From assembly GCA_964467345.1 (NCBI GenBank), contig CAYXPY010000007.1, forward strand, positions 1 through 64,000: a DNA stretch of 64,000 bases, given 5' to 3'. The stretch is from SM1-50 sp964467345 (lineage in GTDB: Archaea > Thermoplasmatota > E2 > DHVEG-1). The position numbers were made by a program, and so were the translations under genes. The notes beneath the pieces were generated by a model that saw only the letters and a program-made list of their open reading frames with translations, searched no databases and had not been told where the DNA came from. This document shows, piece after piece, positions 52,765 through 61,205 of the stretch (within the stretch, counting starts at the first letter, position 1; each line of letters starts with the position of its first letter).

Positions 52765-52821
52765 TTATTTCTTCTTCTTTTTGACGGTTTTTTTCTTGGT
52801 CTTCTTCGCCGGCATTGCCAT
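52765..52821 (-). CDS. Lysine-rich micropeptide (18 aa)
   Basis: An 18-codon frame MAMPAKKTKKKTVKKKKK with a TAA stop. The purine run AAAAAAGGAGGAGAG directly upstream is a near-perfect Shine-Dalgarno, much stronger than for most genes in the window. AT-rich promoter-like sequence lies further upstream. Eleven of 18 residues are lysine, as in nucleic-acid-binding tails of archaeal chromatin or ribosomal proteins. It could be a DNA- or RNA-condensing peptide, a translational leader, or chance. Conservation would decide. Confidence 0.45.
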   Translation of the reverse strand: MAMPAKKTKKKTVKKKKK

Positions 52822-52921
52822 CTCTCCTCCTTTTTTCATTTTCATATTTCATATCACGTAGTTGATTAAAAAGGTTTTGTTCATTTTGAAAAATTAAGTC
52901 AAATTTTTTTCAATTTATTTT

Positions 52922-54904
52922 TTAGACATCAATGCGCACAGGCAATATAACCACAGGTAAACCTTTCCATTGCAATCGACGTTGAATAGAAAACGCTGTC
53001 TCATTGTGAAGAATCTTATGAAATATCGTTTCATGACGGAACACAAGTTTTGCGGTGAAGAACATGACTTTTGGAAATTCTTCTGCTATTGATTCACACA
53101 GATGGCTTGCAGTCTCGACAACGTCAGTACCTATATCCATGCGATAATCAGCGGAAAACCCAAGTCTTTGAGCGAGAGTCACATATTTGAGTAATGAGCT
53201 TTGAACAGATGTTTTAAGTGCTTCGATTTCTTCAGCCCCTTTGAAAGACCCAGAATCTATTTCTGCGATTGATACAAAAATAATGTTCTTATAGAGGCCG
53301 GGAAAGTTCCTGATTAATGATAAAAATGTATTGACCCCATACCCAGAATAACCCGTTACAAGGATAACCGCAGTCATATGCTTTGGATTCACCGGCTTCG
53401 TATTCAAATGTCCAACAAGATGGATACTTGATAAAAGTAAAATTTCATCGAATTTTTTCATTGCTTTTTTGATCTTATTATAATGATTATGAATAAGGTA
53501 ACAGACGATGACTACAGCTAATGTGATAATTAATGTAAGCCAACCACCTTGCACAAATTTTTCATAGATAGTGATGATAAGGATTGTAAAACAAAGAATA
53601 AACCCTACAATAAAAATGAAAAGATATCGAATCCAATGTTGTTTTTTTACTCTGTCTTTTATTGTTAATTTCGTCATTCCGATTTGTGAGAGAGAGAATG
53701 TGAGAAACACGTTAATAGCATACATTATCACTAAGACGGATATCGACCCCTCAGTTCCAATCATTAATAGAAGAGCGGCAATACCCATGACCATCACCCC
53801 ATTGCGCATTGTTAATCTCTCTGATAATGCAGAAAATTTTTTTGGGAACCATGAATCGACTGCCATATTAGCCATGACACGAGGACCATCGATAAAACCA
53901 GTTTGTGCAGCGACAAACAAAAGTAAACCTTCAGAAAATATAATAACTGTTGCAATAAAAAAACCCGCAGGCCATCCGCTAAAAAGAGTACTTGCAAGGA
54001 CAGCATTTAACGTCTGACCCTCAACAGGTTGAATGTTCAGGAGGAAATAGCAGATGATGAGAGTCCCAGCCACAAGAGATAGAGAAATTGCCATGTAAAG
54101 CATCGTTCGTTTACCAGTTTTTACCTTTGGTTCTCTCATTACAGGAAGACCATTTGATACTGCTTCAATTCCTGTGTATGTCCCACCACCCAATGAAAAA
54201 GCACGTAGGAAAATTGCAAGTATGCCAAGAACCCCAATCATTTGCAAATCTCCATTTAATCCTGTTGAAAACTCATTAATACGAGTTCCGATAACTGTAA
54301 CTTGACTAAAAATCCCATAACCTAATAAAAGGACATGGCTGACAATAAAAAGGAGAAAGATTGGCGCAAGGAATGTAACTGATTCTTTAACACCTCTAAG
54401 ATTCAAAATGATTAATATAAAGATCAAAGAAATTTTAAAGAGAAGTTTGTATTGATGGAATTCTAAGGGTAAAAAACTAAAAATGGCATCCCCACAAGCA
54501 GCAATCGAAACCGTTATTGTAAGGATATAATCGACAAGAAGTGCTGAACCAGAGATAACGCCTGCATTTTTACCAAGGGTATGCGTCGCAACAATGTACC
54601 CCCCGCCTCCATGTGGAAACTGTTCAATGATTTTTGAATAGGTATATGAAATCACAAAAACAGTGACTGCTGTCGCAATCGCCAAAAAAATCGCAAGATA
54701 CGTATGCCCCGCGATAGCCTTGAACGCCTCCTCGGGACCATACGAGGACGATGATAAACCATCAGCTCCAAGACCAATCCAGGAAAGTAACGCTATTAAA
54801 GATATTTTATGAAAAATTGAAGGGTCTTTGATATTGTGTGGACGACCAATAATCTTTGTTGAAATCCTGCGAAGTATGCTTGGCGGAGGCGCATCGTCGT
54901 CCAT
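52922..54904 (-). CDS. APC-superfamily permease, KimA-like
   Basis: 660 residues. About 12 membrane helices in residues 30-480 are followed by a soluble C-terminal domain (about 490-660). The first helix region LSWIGLGADGLSSSSYGPEE and the FPHGGGGYIVA and LLVDYILTITVSIAACGDA motifs belong to the KimA/YdaO-like group of the APC superfamily, some of which take up potassium. Others transport amino acids. The C-terminal domain has a Rossmann-like start (MTAVILVTGYSGYGVNT). Substrate cannot be decided from sequence. An AT-rich promoter lies at the 5' side. Confidence 0.82.
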   Translation of the reverse strand: MDDDAPPPSILRRISTKIIGRPHNIKDPSIFHKISLIALLSWIGLGADGLSSSSYGPEEAFKAIAGHTYLAIFLAIATAVTVFVISYTYSKIIEQFPHGGGGYIVATHTLGKNAGVISGSALLVDYILTITVSIAACGDAIFSFLPLEFHQYKLLFKISLIFILIILNLRGVKESVTFLAPIFLLFIVSHVLLLGYGIFSQVTVIGTRINEFSTGLNGDLQMIGVLGILAIFLRAFSLGGGTYTGIEAVSNGLPVMREPKVKTGKRTMLYMAISLSLVAGTLIICYFLLNIQPVEGQTLNAVLASTLFSGWPAGFFIATVIIFSEGLLLFVAAQTGFIDGPRVMANMAVDSWFPKKFSALSERLTMRNGVMVMGIAALLLMIGTEGSISVLVIMYAINVFLTFSLSQIGMTKLTIKDRVKKQHWIRYLFIFIVGFILCFTILIITIYEKFVQGGWLTLIITLAVVIVCYLIHNHYNKIKKAMKKFDEILLLSSIHLVGHLNTKPVNPKHMTAVILVTGYSGYGVNTFLSLIRNFPGLYKNIIFVSIAEIDSGSFKGAEEIEALKTSVQSSLLKYVTLAQRLGFSADYRMDIGTDVVETASHLCESIAEEFPKVMFFTAKLVFRHETIFHKILHNETAFSIQRRLQWKGLPVVILPVRIDV

Positions 54905-55157
54905 ACTATTTTCTTCTTTTATTCATTATTTAGGGAGGAAATTCCTCTACTATTACTCGTAAGAGAACCGGGACTGCACATCATTAGGGATTTACTATCC
55001 GCTATTAATAATTATTTACCTGAACAATCCCTAACGAGCCATAAAAAGTCGATTAGATGAAATCTGACATTGGTGAAAAGAACCAGATAACGAAAGATTA
55101 CTAAAAGATTTATTTTTAATATTATTAAATAAAAAAAGAAGGGTTGGATAAATGATA

Positions 55158-55481
55158 TTATTCAAGCTGTTTTGACAGATGAGGCATTCTTGAAGTAATC
55201 GCGACAAGAACGATCCAAACTAGTACAATGGCAATAGTCATGGTTCCACCAACTGTAGCTAGTTCCTGCAACATTACCGGGATTTCAGCAGGGTTTTGCA
55301 TCGCGGTTAGGAACGGTGGATACAGTACAACTTCCCCATGTGCAATATGCTCGATGGCAAGCATTGCTACCCCGCCCCATAACATTATGTTCAACCAGCC
55401 TATTTTCAGACTTGCAGGGACTTTATTTCTAAAGAGTGTGGTGATAATCCCTGTTGCCATTGGCGCTATAAAACATGCCAT
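55158..55481 (-). CDS. Small membrane protein, paralogue of the next gene
   Basis: 107 residues with about three membrane helices. The core IMLWGGVAMLAIEHIAHGE recurs in the neighbour as LMLWGATFMILVDHILGYEG, so the two are paralogues. It begins 4 bp after the partner's stop, and its GGAGGTAG ribosome-binding site overlaps that stop, so the two are translated together. His and Glu in the shared motif (EH/DH) could hold a metal. Adjacent to nikR; not a recognised nickel transporter. Confidence 0.65.
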   Translation of the reverse strand: MACFIAPMATGIITTLFRNKVPASLKIGWLNIMLWGGVAMLAIEHIAHGEVVLYPPFLTAMQNPAEIPVMLQELATVGGTMTIAIVLVWIVLVAITSRMPHLSKQLE

Positions 55482-55485
55482 TTTT

Positions 55486-55776
55486 CTACCTCCATTCTAG
55501 ATTTTGCTTTGGTTTTTTAATGATAAGAACTAGTATCCATATTATGAATACAGGTATTATCATAACAATTCCCAGAAGAATGCTATTGTTAATAAATCCT
55601 TCTGTTTCCATTTCAACGAATGAGCCGCCTTCATAACCCAAAATATGATCGACAAGTATCATAAACGTTGCCCCCCAGAGCATCAAGCTTAGCAAATCGA
55701 GCTTGTAGATACTAGGAGCAATGTACCAAATCAGCGTCACGCAAATAGCAGCGATAAGTGTTGTAATTAACCACAT
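55486..55776 (-). CDS. Small membrane protein, paralogue of the preceding gene
   Basis: 96 residues. Three predicted helices (WLITTLIAAICVTLIWYIA, LLSLMLWGATFMILVDHIL, and IIPVFIIWILVLII) and a basic C-terminus. It shares the MLWG-x(7-8)-D/E-HI signature with the gene it overlaps functionally. Together they probably form a heteromeric membrane complex. They are transcribed away from nikR across 187 bp of AT-rich DNA. No family recognised. Confidence 0.65.
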   Translation of the reverse strand: MWLITTLIAAICVTLIWYIAPSIYKLDLLSLMLWGATFMILVDHILGYEGGSFVEMETEGFINNSILLGIVMIIPVFIIWILVLIIKKPKQNLEWR

Positions 55777-55963
55777 AGATTCATCTCTTGTGGAAAATTT
55801 TTACCTGAATACGATCAATGGTATAAAAGAATTTTGGTAATAAAAATTTTTAATTCGTGCTACCCCCTTCAAGAAAAAGGAACAAAAAACTAAAAAAAAG
55901 AACAAAAATCCTCACAGCAGAATTCTTATAATAGATCTCTGATTTTAGTAAAGTCGTGTAACC

Positions 55964-56371
55964 ATGTCAATCGAAAGAGTTGGAGTATCTTTTGAACCGA
56001 AGCTATTAAATAAATTCGATTTATTGTTAAAAAAGAGAGGATATACGAATCGATCTGAAGCTATCCGAGATCTCGTAAGAAAAGAGATAATCGAGTCAGA
56101 TATCAAAGAAGAGGACGCCGAAGTTATCGGCACACTCACGATCATTTACGATCACGATATCGGAAATGTTACAGACAAATTACTCCATCTCCAGCATCAC
56201 CACCACCAAGAGGTTACCTTCACAACACATATCCATATTGACAATCATACATGTCTTGAAATCGTAGTTATTCGAGGTATATTATCTAGTGTGAAAAAAT
56301 TTTCAGAGAATGTTAAAGCCCTCAAAGGGATTAAACACGGACAGTTATCAATAACAAAATTATCCATTTAA
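55964..56371 (+). CDS. nikR: Nickel-responsive regulator NikR
   Basis: 135 residues. N-terminal ribbon-helix-helix (RVGVSFEPKLLNKFDLLLKK, TNRSEAIRDLVRK), then a C-terminal ACT-like nickel-binding domain. The four nickel ligands have NikR spacing 11-2-6: His78, His89, His91 and Cys97 (HHHH at 78-81, HIHIDNHTC). It represses or activates nickel genes when Ni binds. A CTTATAATA box near 55926 gives a short leader. Neighbours hypF and the two small membrane proteins fit nickel homeostasis. Confidence 0.92.
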   Translation: MSIERVGVSFEPKLLNKFDLLLKKRGYTNRSEAIRDLVRKEIIESDIKEEDAEVIGTLTIIYDHDIGNVTDKLLHLQHHHHQEVTFTTHIHIDNHTCLEIVVIRGILSSVKKFSENVKALKGIKHGQLSITKLSI

Positions 56372-56419
56372 AACAATGATCTGACAAATCACGTTAATAG
56401 GGCAATAAAAACATTGGAA

Positions 56420-58609
56420 TTACTTACCATTTTCCAAATTAGTTAAATACGTTTGACCATAACAGATACAACCGTCACCAGCAGGGAGTTCTTTATTGAC
56501 AAGGACACCATTCTTTAGCATAAATTCTGAAATCATTTTATTATATGCTACTCCTCCTGAGAAAACGATAGGCGTTTCATTGTTTTTTAATGATTTTTTC
56601 GCGATCATAAGTAATCCTTTGGCTAAATACATTTGAGCAGTGGCGGCAAGTTTTCCTTTGTCATGCTTATTATTTAGAAGATATTCGATTAAGGGGGTTG
56701 TCAACAATATTGTTTTCCCTCTTTCTTTTGAAAAAATAGGTTCGAATTCCAGAGGGGTTGTTGCCATGCTTTCTAAAATCATCGCAGGACGTCCATCATA
56801 CGTCCTCATATCGCAGAAACCAAGCAATGCAGAAACAGCATCAAGAATCCTCCCTGAACTTGTCGTATATTTTAAATGAAAATCATTACGAATAAGTTTG
56901 AGATATACTAGGCTTTCTTTTTCACTAAAAAACTTAAATCTTACTAATTCTTTTTCACTTAAAATTTTGGAAAGAATCCCAAAGAGCATTTTTTTCGGAT
57001 ATATCGCTGCAGAATCTCCACCCAACTGCGGTTGTTCTTCAAGATGTCCTACTCGCTCGAATATGTTTCCCTTCCTCACACGAAACACTTCTCCGCCCCA
57101 TAACTCTCCTGCTTCACCATATCCTAAACCATCCATCGCTATTCCTGCATACTCTGTGATATTATGCTCAGCTGCGACACTTGCCACATGTGCCTTATGA
57201 TGCTGTATCTGGATAAGATGTGCTTTATACTTTTTAGCTAATTCTTTGGCAAATAGAGAGGAGTTATAACCTGGATGAAAATCACAAGCGATAATCTGTG
57301 GTTCAAGCCTTGTGAGGTGAATAAACTTCTGAACAGTCTCTTTTAAAAACTGATATGTGTCATATTTCGAGGTATCGCCGATAAACTGGGAAAGATAGCA
57401 TTTATTGCCCTTTGTCGCACAAATAATGTTATTCATCTCAGCACCGACTGCTACAGTATCTTTGCATTGTATTGGTAAAATCAATGGGATTGGCGTGTAG
57501 CCTCGTGAACGTCTGAGAAAGAACGTTGTATCGTGAATAACTTTTACCACTGAGTCATCACATCTGTTGACAATCCTGCGTTCGTGAGTCAAGAAGTAGG
57601 TACCAATTCTTTCTGTCGTTGTTATCGGGTCCCCAGGAATGTTACTTGATGTCATGACCAGTGGTTTGTCGATATAATCAAACATAAGATGATGTAAGGC
57701 AGTATACGGCAGCATAACACCAATAGTATCTAACTCAGAGATGGATGCCAAGACTTTCTTATCTTTCTTTTTTAGAACCACAATAGGCCGCTGAGGACTT
57801 TCCAATATTTCTTTTTCTTTTTTAGATAGATGCGCTATTCTTTTAGCCATTTGTATATCTTTGACCATTATAGCATATGGTTTATGCGGACGACAAAATA
57901 GTTTTCTTACCTTAACGACGCTGTCATCGTTACAAAGAGAAGAAGTATGGAACCCACCTACTCCTTTTATTGATACAATTTCCCCCGATTTGATAAGAGT
58001 GACTGCATTTTCTATTGTTTCGAGATCGGATTTTCCGCTGATATCTTTTGTATCACGGAGGAGACGTAATTTAGGACCGCAGTTTTTACATGCGATTGTT
58101 TGGGCATGATATCTCCGGTCCAATGGATCAGTATACTCTTTTGCACATTCAGGGCACATCTGGAATTGATGCATTGATGTAAACGGGCGATCGTACGGAT
58201 AGTCCTCTATCATCGTAAATCGAGGACCACAATTTGTACAAGTGATGAAATAATAACCACATCGTCTGTTTGTTCTATCTCTTAGTTCCCTGATGCAATC
58301 AGAACATAAGAAAATATCAGCAGGAAGCGTAGTTTCCCCACTCGACACTGAACTTTTAAGAATAAAAAAATCAGAAAATGTTTTCCGTGATACGATTTGC
58401 TTAATTGTATAGTTTGATATTTTCGCTAGGGGCGGAAGATCAGTTAATTTTTCAATAAAATACTGGTCATTAACGATAATTTCAACGCCATTTCCTGTGT
58501 TTCGAACTGAACCAACAAGGTTGAGTGTTTTTGCCTTCCGATAGATGTAAGGCCGAAAACCAACACCCTGAACAATACCCTGGACGAATATCTTGTACAT
58601 CTTCTGCAT
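56420..58609 (-). CDS. hypF: [NiFe]-hydrogenase maturation carbamoyltransferase HypF
   Basis: 729 residues. The acylphosphatase domain (1 to about 95) has VQGVGFRPYIYRKA. Next come two zinc fingers (CSDCIREL, then CxxC pairs to about 180, including CPECAKEY), and the YrdC-like carbamoyl-AMP domain (about 195-375). The Kae1-like domain (about 385-725) has QIQHHKAHVASVAAEH, DGLGYGEAGELWGG and GGVAYNKM. It makes the thiocarboxamide precursor of the CN ligands of the Fe site in [NiFe] hydrogenases. It is isolated here: no hypCDE nearby. The M at 58600 is an alternative start. Confidence 0.95.
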   Translation of the reverse strand: MQKMYKIFVQGIVQGVGFRPYIYRKAKTLNLVGSVRNTGNGVEIIVNDQYFIEKLTDLPPLAKISNYTIKQIVSRKTFSDFFILKSSVSSGETTLPADIFLCSDCIRELRDRTNRRCGYYFITCTNCGPRFTMIEDYPYDRPFTSMHQFQMCPECAKEYTDPLDRRYHAQTIACKNCGPKLRLLRDTKDISGKSDLETIENAVTLIKSGEIVSIKGVGGFHTSSLCNDDSVVKVRKLFCRPHKPYAIMVKDIQMAKRIAHLSKKEKEILESPQRPIVVLKKKDKKVLASISELDTIGVMLPYTALHHLMFDYIDKPLVMTSSNIPGDPITTTERIGTYFLTHERRIVNRCDDSVVKVIHDTTFFLRRSRGYTPIPLILPIQCKDTVAVGAEMNNIICATKGNKCYLSQFIGDTSKYDTYQFLKETVQKFIHLTRLEPQIIACDFHPGYNSSLFAKELAKKYKAHLIQIQHHKAHVASVAAEHNITEYAGIAMDGLGYGEAGELWGGEVFRVRKGNIFERVGHLEEQPQLGGDSAAIYPKKMLFGILSKILSEKELVRFKFFSEKESLVYLKLIRNDFHLKYTTSSGRILDAVSALLGFCDMRTYDGRPAMILESMATTPLEFEPIFSKERGKTILLTTPLIEYLLNNKHDKGKLAATAQMYLAKGLLMIAKKSLKNNETPIVFSGGVAYNKMISEFMLKNGVLVNKELPAGDGCICYGQTYLTNLENGK

Positions 58610-58754
58610 ACTTCATTATCTTATAACTGATAAATAGATATGTAGCAAGAGAGCGGCTTATATGAATTTTATGGTCATCAAAAAATTATTTTCTCAAACG
58701 ATTTTAAGTAACCTCGTCTCTCTCCCAATATAGAAAAACCTTCATAATATTGTA

Positions 58755-59156
58755 TTATTTTTTACTAACAATCTGATTTGAATTTTTTCTTTTGAAAATA
58801 ATTTCAATTCTTCTTTTGAGATCATCGATTTCAAATGGTTTTTCGATATAATCATCACCCAGGAAACTCCCTGCGTTCTTTGCCATTCTATCTGTTCTTG
58901 CTGTGAGAAATATAACTGGAATTGAATTTAATGAAGGGTCTTTTTTTATACGGTCAAATACCTCCCATCCACTCATATCAGGCATCATAATGTCCAAAAG
59001 GATAATATCTGGTTTATTGGTTTCCTTCAACAGTTCTAAACATTTTTGACCATTTTCAGCACCAAGAACACGATATTCATCTATTGAAATTTCTAAACCA
59101 ATTTTTAAAGAGTTAATAACATCTGGGTTATCATCAACGACCAATATCGTTTTCAT
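58755..59156 (-). CDS. Stand-alone response regulator receiver protein
   Basis: 133 residues, one receiver domain with no output domain. Acidic pair DD at 8-9, phospho-acceptor Asp55 in ILLDIMMPDMSGWE, Thr in VIFLTARTD, Lys in YIEKPFEID. Last gene of the PAS and histidine-kinase operon and close in sequence to the regulator at 24494. It is probably the phosphorylation target of the kinase at 59216. Confidence 0.93.
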   Translation of the reverse strand: MKTILVVDDNPDVINSLKIGLEISIDEYRVLGAENGQKCLELLKETNKPDIILLDIMMPDMSGWEVFDRIKKDPSLNSIPVIFLTARTDRMAKNAGSFLGDDYIEKPFEIDDLKRRIEIIFKRKNSNQIVSKK

Positions 59157-59215
59157 AGCATCTATCCCTCAAGATATGTATTCATCGTTCCTTCTTTAGT
59201 TTTTTCATACGGCCC

Positions 59216-60580
59216 CTAAAGGTGTAAGGTACCCCCAGGAGATTTTAAAGTGAAAAAAAATGTTGAGCCTTGTCCTTTTCCAGGGCTTTCTACCCAGATC
59301 CGCCCACCATGTTTTTCAATAATTCTCTTACAAATCGATAAACCAAGTCCAGTTGATTGGAGATCATGCCGAGAGTAATCAACCTTGTAGAATTCATCAA
59401 AGATATGTGGAATTTGATGGGACTCCAACCCGATCCCTGTGTCTTTAACCGATACAACAATAGAATCGTCTTTTTGCGTAGCATCAAAGGTAATTTTCAC
59501 AGTATCTTCTTGTGAGTATTTCATAGCATTTGAGATAAGATTATTAAATAATTCTTTAATCTGGATAGAATCAGCTTTCACAACAATATTTTTCGGAATG
59601 TTGTTTTCAAAGACCACGTTTTTTCCGTGATTGAGTATTTTTTCCATGTCAAGGATATTAGCGACTTGCTCTGATAGAGAGACGTCTTCAAATTCGAAAT
59701 TCGTGTTAGGTGAGTTAAGTTGCGCTAGCTCTAATGTTTTTATAACCAGGTTTTTCATATATTGAACGTTGTTGAAAATCACAGTAAGAAGCTCTTTTAA
59801 CTTTGGATCTTGTTCTTTTTCTTTAACAACAGGAATGAGAATATTAAGCGGAGTCAGCGGTGTTTTGAGATCATGACCAAGTTGACTGACAAATTCATCT
59901 TTCTGTTTTAACAGTTTTTCAACATCTGTAGTTCGTTCTTTAACCTTTTTTTCAAGGTCTCTATTAAGTATTGTTAATTCTTCTCGGGCAGAAGCCAATT
60001 CAATGTTTATTTTTTGAAGTTCATTATTTTTTTCATTAATATCAGCTTGTGCTTTTGTCAACGCCTGTATTGTCTTTTGCAAATCTTCCATGATGTTAAG
60101 CGTTGCAAGTTCGTTTTTCTGTAACCTATCTACTTTTTCATGGAGAGATTTTTCTATTTTTTTCAATTCAGAAATATCAATAAAAGCGATAAAATATCCA
60201 CTAGCAAGCCCATCTTCGTCTGTTCTTAAGACACTTGATACCGAAACTGAAATTTCTTTTTTCTCTTTTGTAAAAATGATCGTTTCATAGTTTGTAATAA
60301 TACCAGAATCCTGGGTTTTTCGTATAATATTGTCAATATCCTGCTTGTTTTTAAACAATAAATCGATGGATCCACTTAATATTTCATATTGCGCATAACC
60401 TGTTGCTGAGAGAAACGAATTATTAATATCAATAATTTTTAGCGCAGGGTTAAGAGTAATAAGAGGTAGTGGAATAAAGCTGGTCAAATCTTCTACATAA
60501 CTCTCTAAATCATTTAAATCAGCAGAGATATCCTCAATAGTGATAGATTGTTCAGGTCCTTCTTTTTCAATCATTTCCAT
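59216..60580 (-). CDS. Cytosolic PAS-containing histidine kinase
   Basis: 454 residues without membrane helices. A PAS domain (about 25-145, LITLNPALKIIDINNSFLSA) is followed by a long coiled coil (about 145-225), HisKA with His236 in SQLGHDLKTPL, and HATPase (N box FNNLISNAMKYS, G1 KDTGIGL, G2 STGLGLSICKRI). It starts about 18 bp downstream of the 199-residue gene and ends 59 bp before the response regulator gene. The sensory input may come from its own PAS or from the two upstream proteins. Confidence 0.92.
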   Translation of the reverse strand: MEMIEKEGPEQSITIEDISADLNDLESYVEDLTSFIPLPLITLNPALKIIDINNSFLSATGYAQYEILSGSIDLLFKNKQDIDNIIRKTQDSGIITNYETIIFTKEKKEISVSVSSVLRTDEDGLASGYFIAFIDISELKKIEKSLHEKVDRLQKNELATLNIMEDLQKTIQALTKAQADINEKNNELQKINIELASAREELTILNRDLEKKVKERTTDVEKLLKQKDEFVSQLGHDLKTPLTPLNILIPVVKEKEQDPKLKELLTVIFNNVQYMKNLVIKTLELAQLNSPNTNFEFEDVSLSEQVANILDMEKILNHGKNVVFENNIPKNIVVKADSIQIKELFNNLISNAMKYSQEDTVKITFDATQKDDSIVVSVKDTGIGLESHQIPHIFDEFYKVDYSRHDLQSTGLGLSICKRIIEKHGGRIWVESPGKGQGSTFFFTLKSPGGTLHL

Positions 60581-60598
60581 TCAAATTCCTATACTTTA

Positions 60599-61198
60599 TT
60601 ATTCCCACGATATTCTGAATTCATGATACTCGTCACCGTTATATTGACATTTTGTTTCTTTTATAGTAAGATTTGGAAAAGTTCCTATCAATTCGACAAC
60701 ACCAATGATATATCCTGAAAGATATGTACAGTAAAGTGGATGAGTTATGAAATTTCTCAGTCGAACAATAAAAAAATGTTCATCTTCATGAAGTTCGCCA
60801 GGATCCATACTTCCAACGGTATAATGCCTTTGCCAATGACGTGGTATCTCTCTTGCCATCTTTTTCAGACTGACTAAATACCGCAACGTCAACTTGGTGA
60901 AGAACGAACTTTTCGTCGCTAAACGTCCTATCTCTTTAATTTGATAATCATCTAAATGGAATACCTTTTTTATCGATAGAAGAGATGCGATACGTAACGA
61001 TAAAGGGATAAGGTCCGTAGGAGATAAAGGGGAACTAAACCGGAAAGAAAAACCCATTTTTTCCATTTCTTTTTCTACAAGAGATACACCGTTTTCACTA
61101 TCTTGAATTTCAATATAGATTTTATCAGTTTGGAGGGTAACTGCTTTAGCAAATCCTTTAATTTGGCTTATGTCCTGAACAGTATCATTTATCAACAT
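60599..61198 (-). CDS. Uncharacterised protein of a sensory operon, possibly heme-NO/TIGR02265-like
   Basis: 199 residues. The start at 61198 is 7 bp after the upstream PAS gene stop and follows GAGGAAGAA, a strong ribosome-binding site. The longer frame overlaps that gene. The C-terminal half contains ARHWQRHYTVGSMDPGELHE-type sequence and a helical middle (LRYLVSLKKMAREIPRHW), reminiscent of V4R/HNOB-like sensor folds, but no heme-ligand pattern is certain. Co-transcription with sensors suggests a signalling partner or accessory. The resemblance is weak. Confidence 0.55.
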   Translation of the reverse strand: MLINDTVQDISQIKGFAKAVTLQTDKIYIEIQDSENGVSLVEKEMEKMGFSFRFSSPLSPTDLIPLSLRIASLLSIKKVFHLDDYQIKEIGRLATKSSFFTKLTLRYLVSLKKMAREIPRHWQRHYTVGSMDPGELHEDEHFFIVRLRNFITHPLYCTYLSGYIIGVVELIGTFPNLTIKETKCQYNGDEYHEFRISWE

Positions 61199-61205
61199 TT
61201 CTTCC

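Noticed and set aside
55801..55863. Possible NikR operator (ATAC-N8-GTAT and TTTTACC/GGTATAAAA near 55799-55827)
   Set aside because: Arms are very short and AT-rich, and do not fit a known NikR site convincingly.
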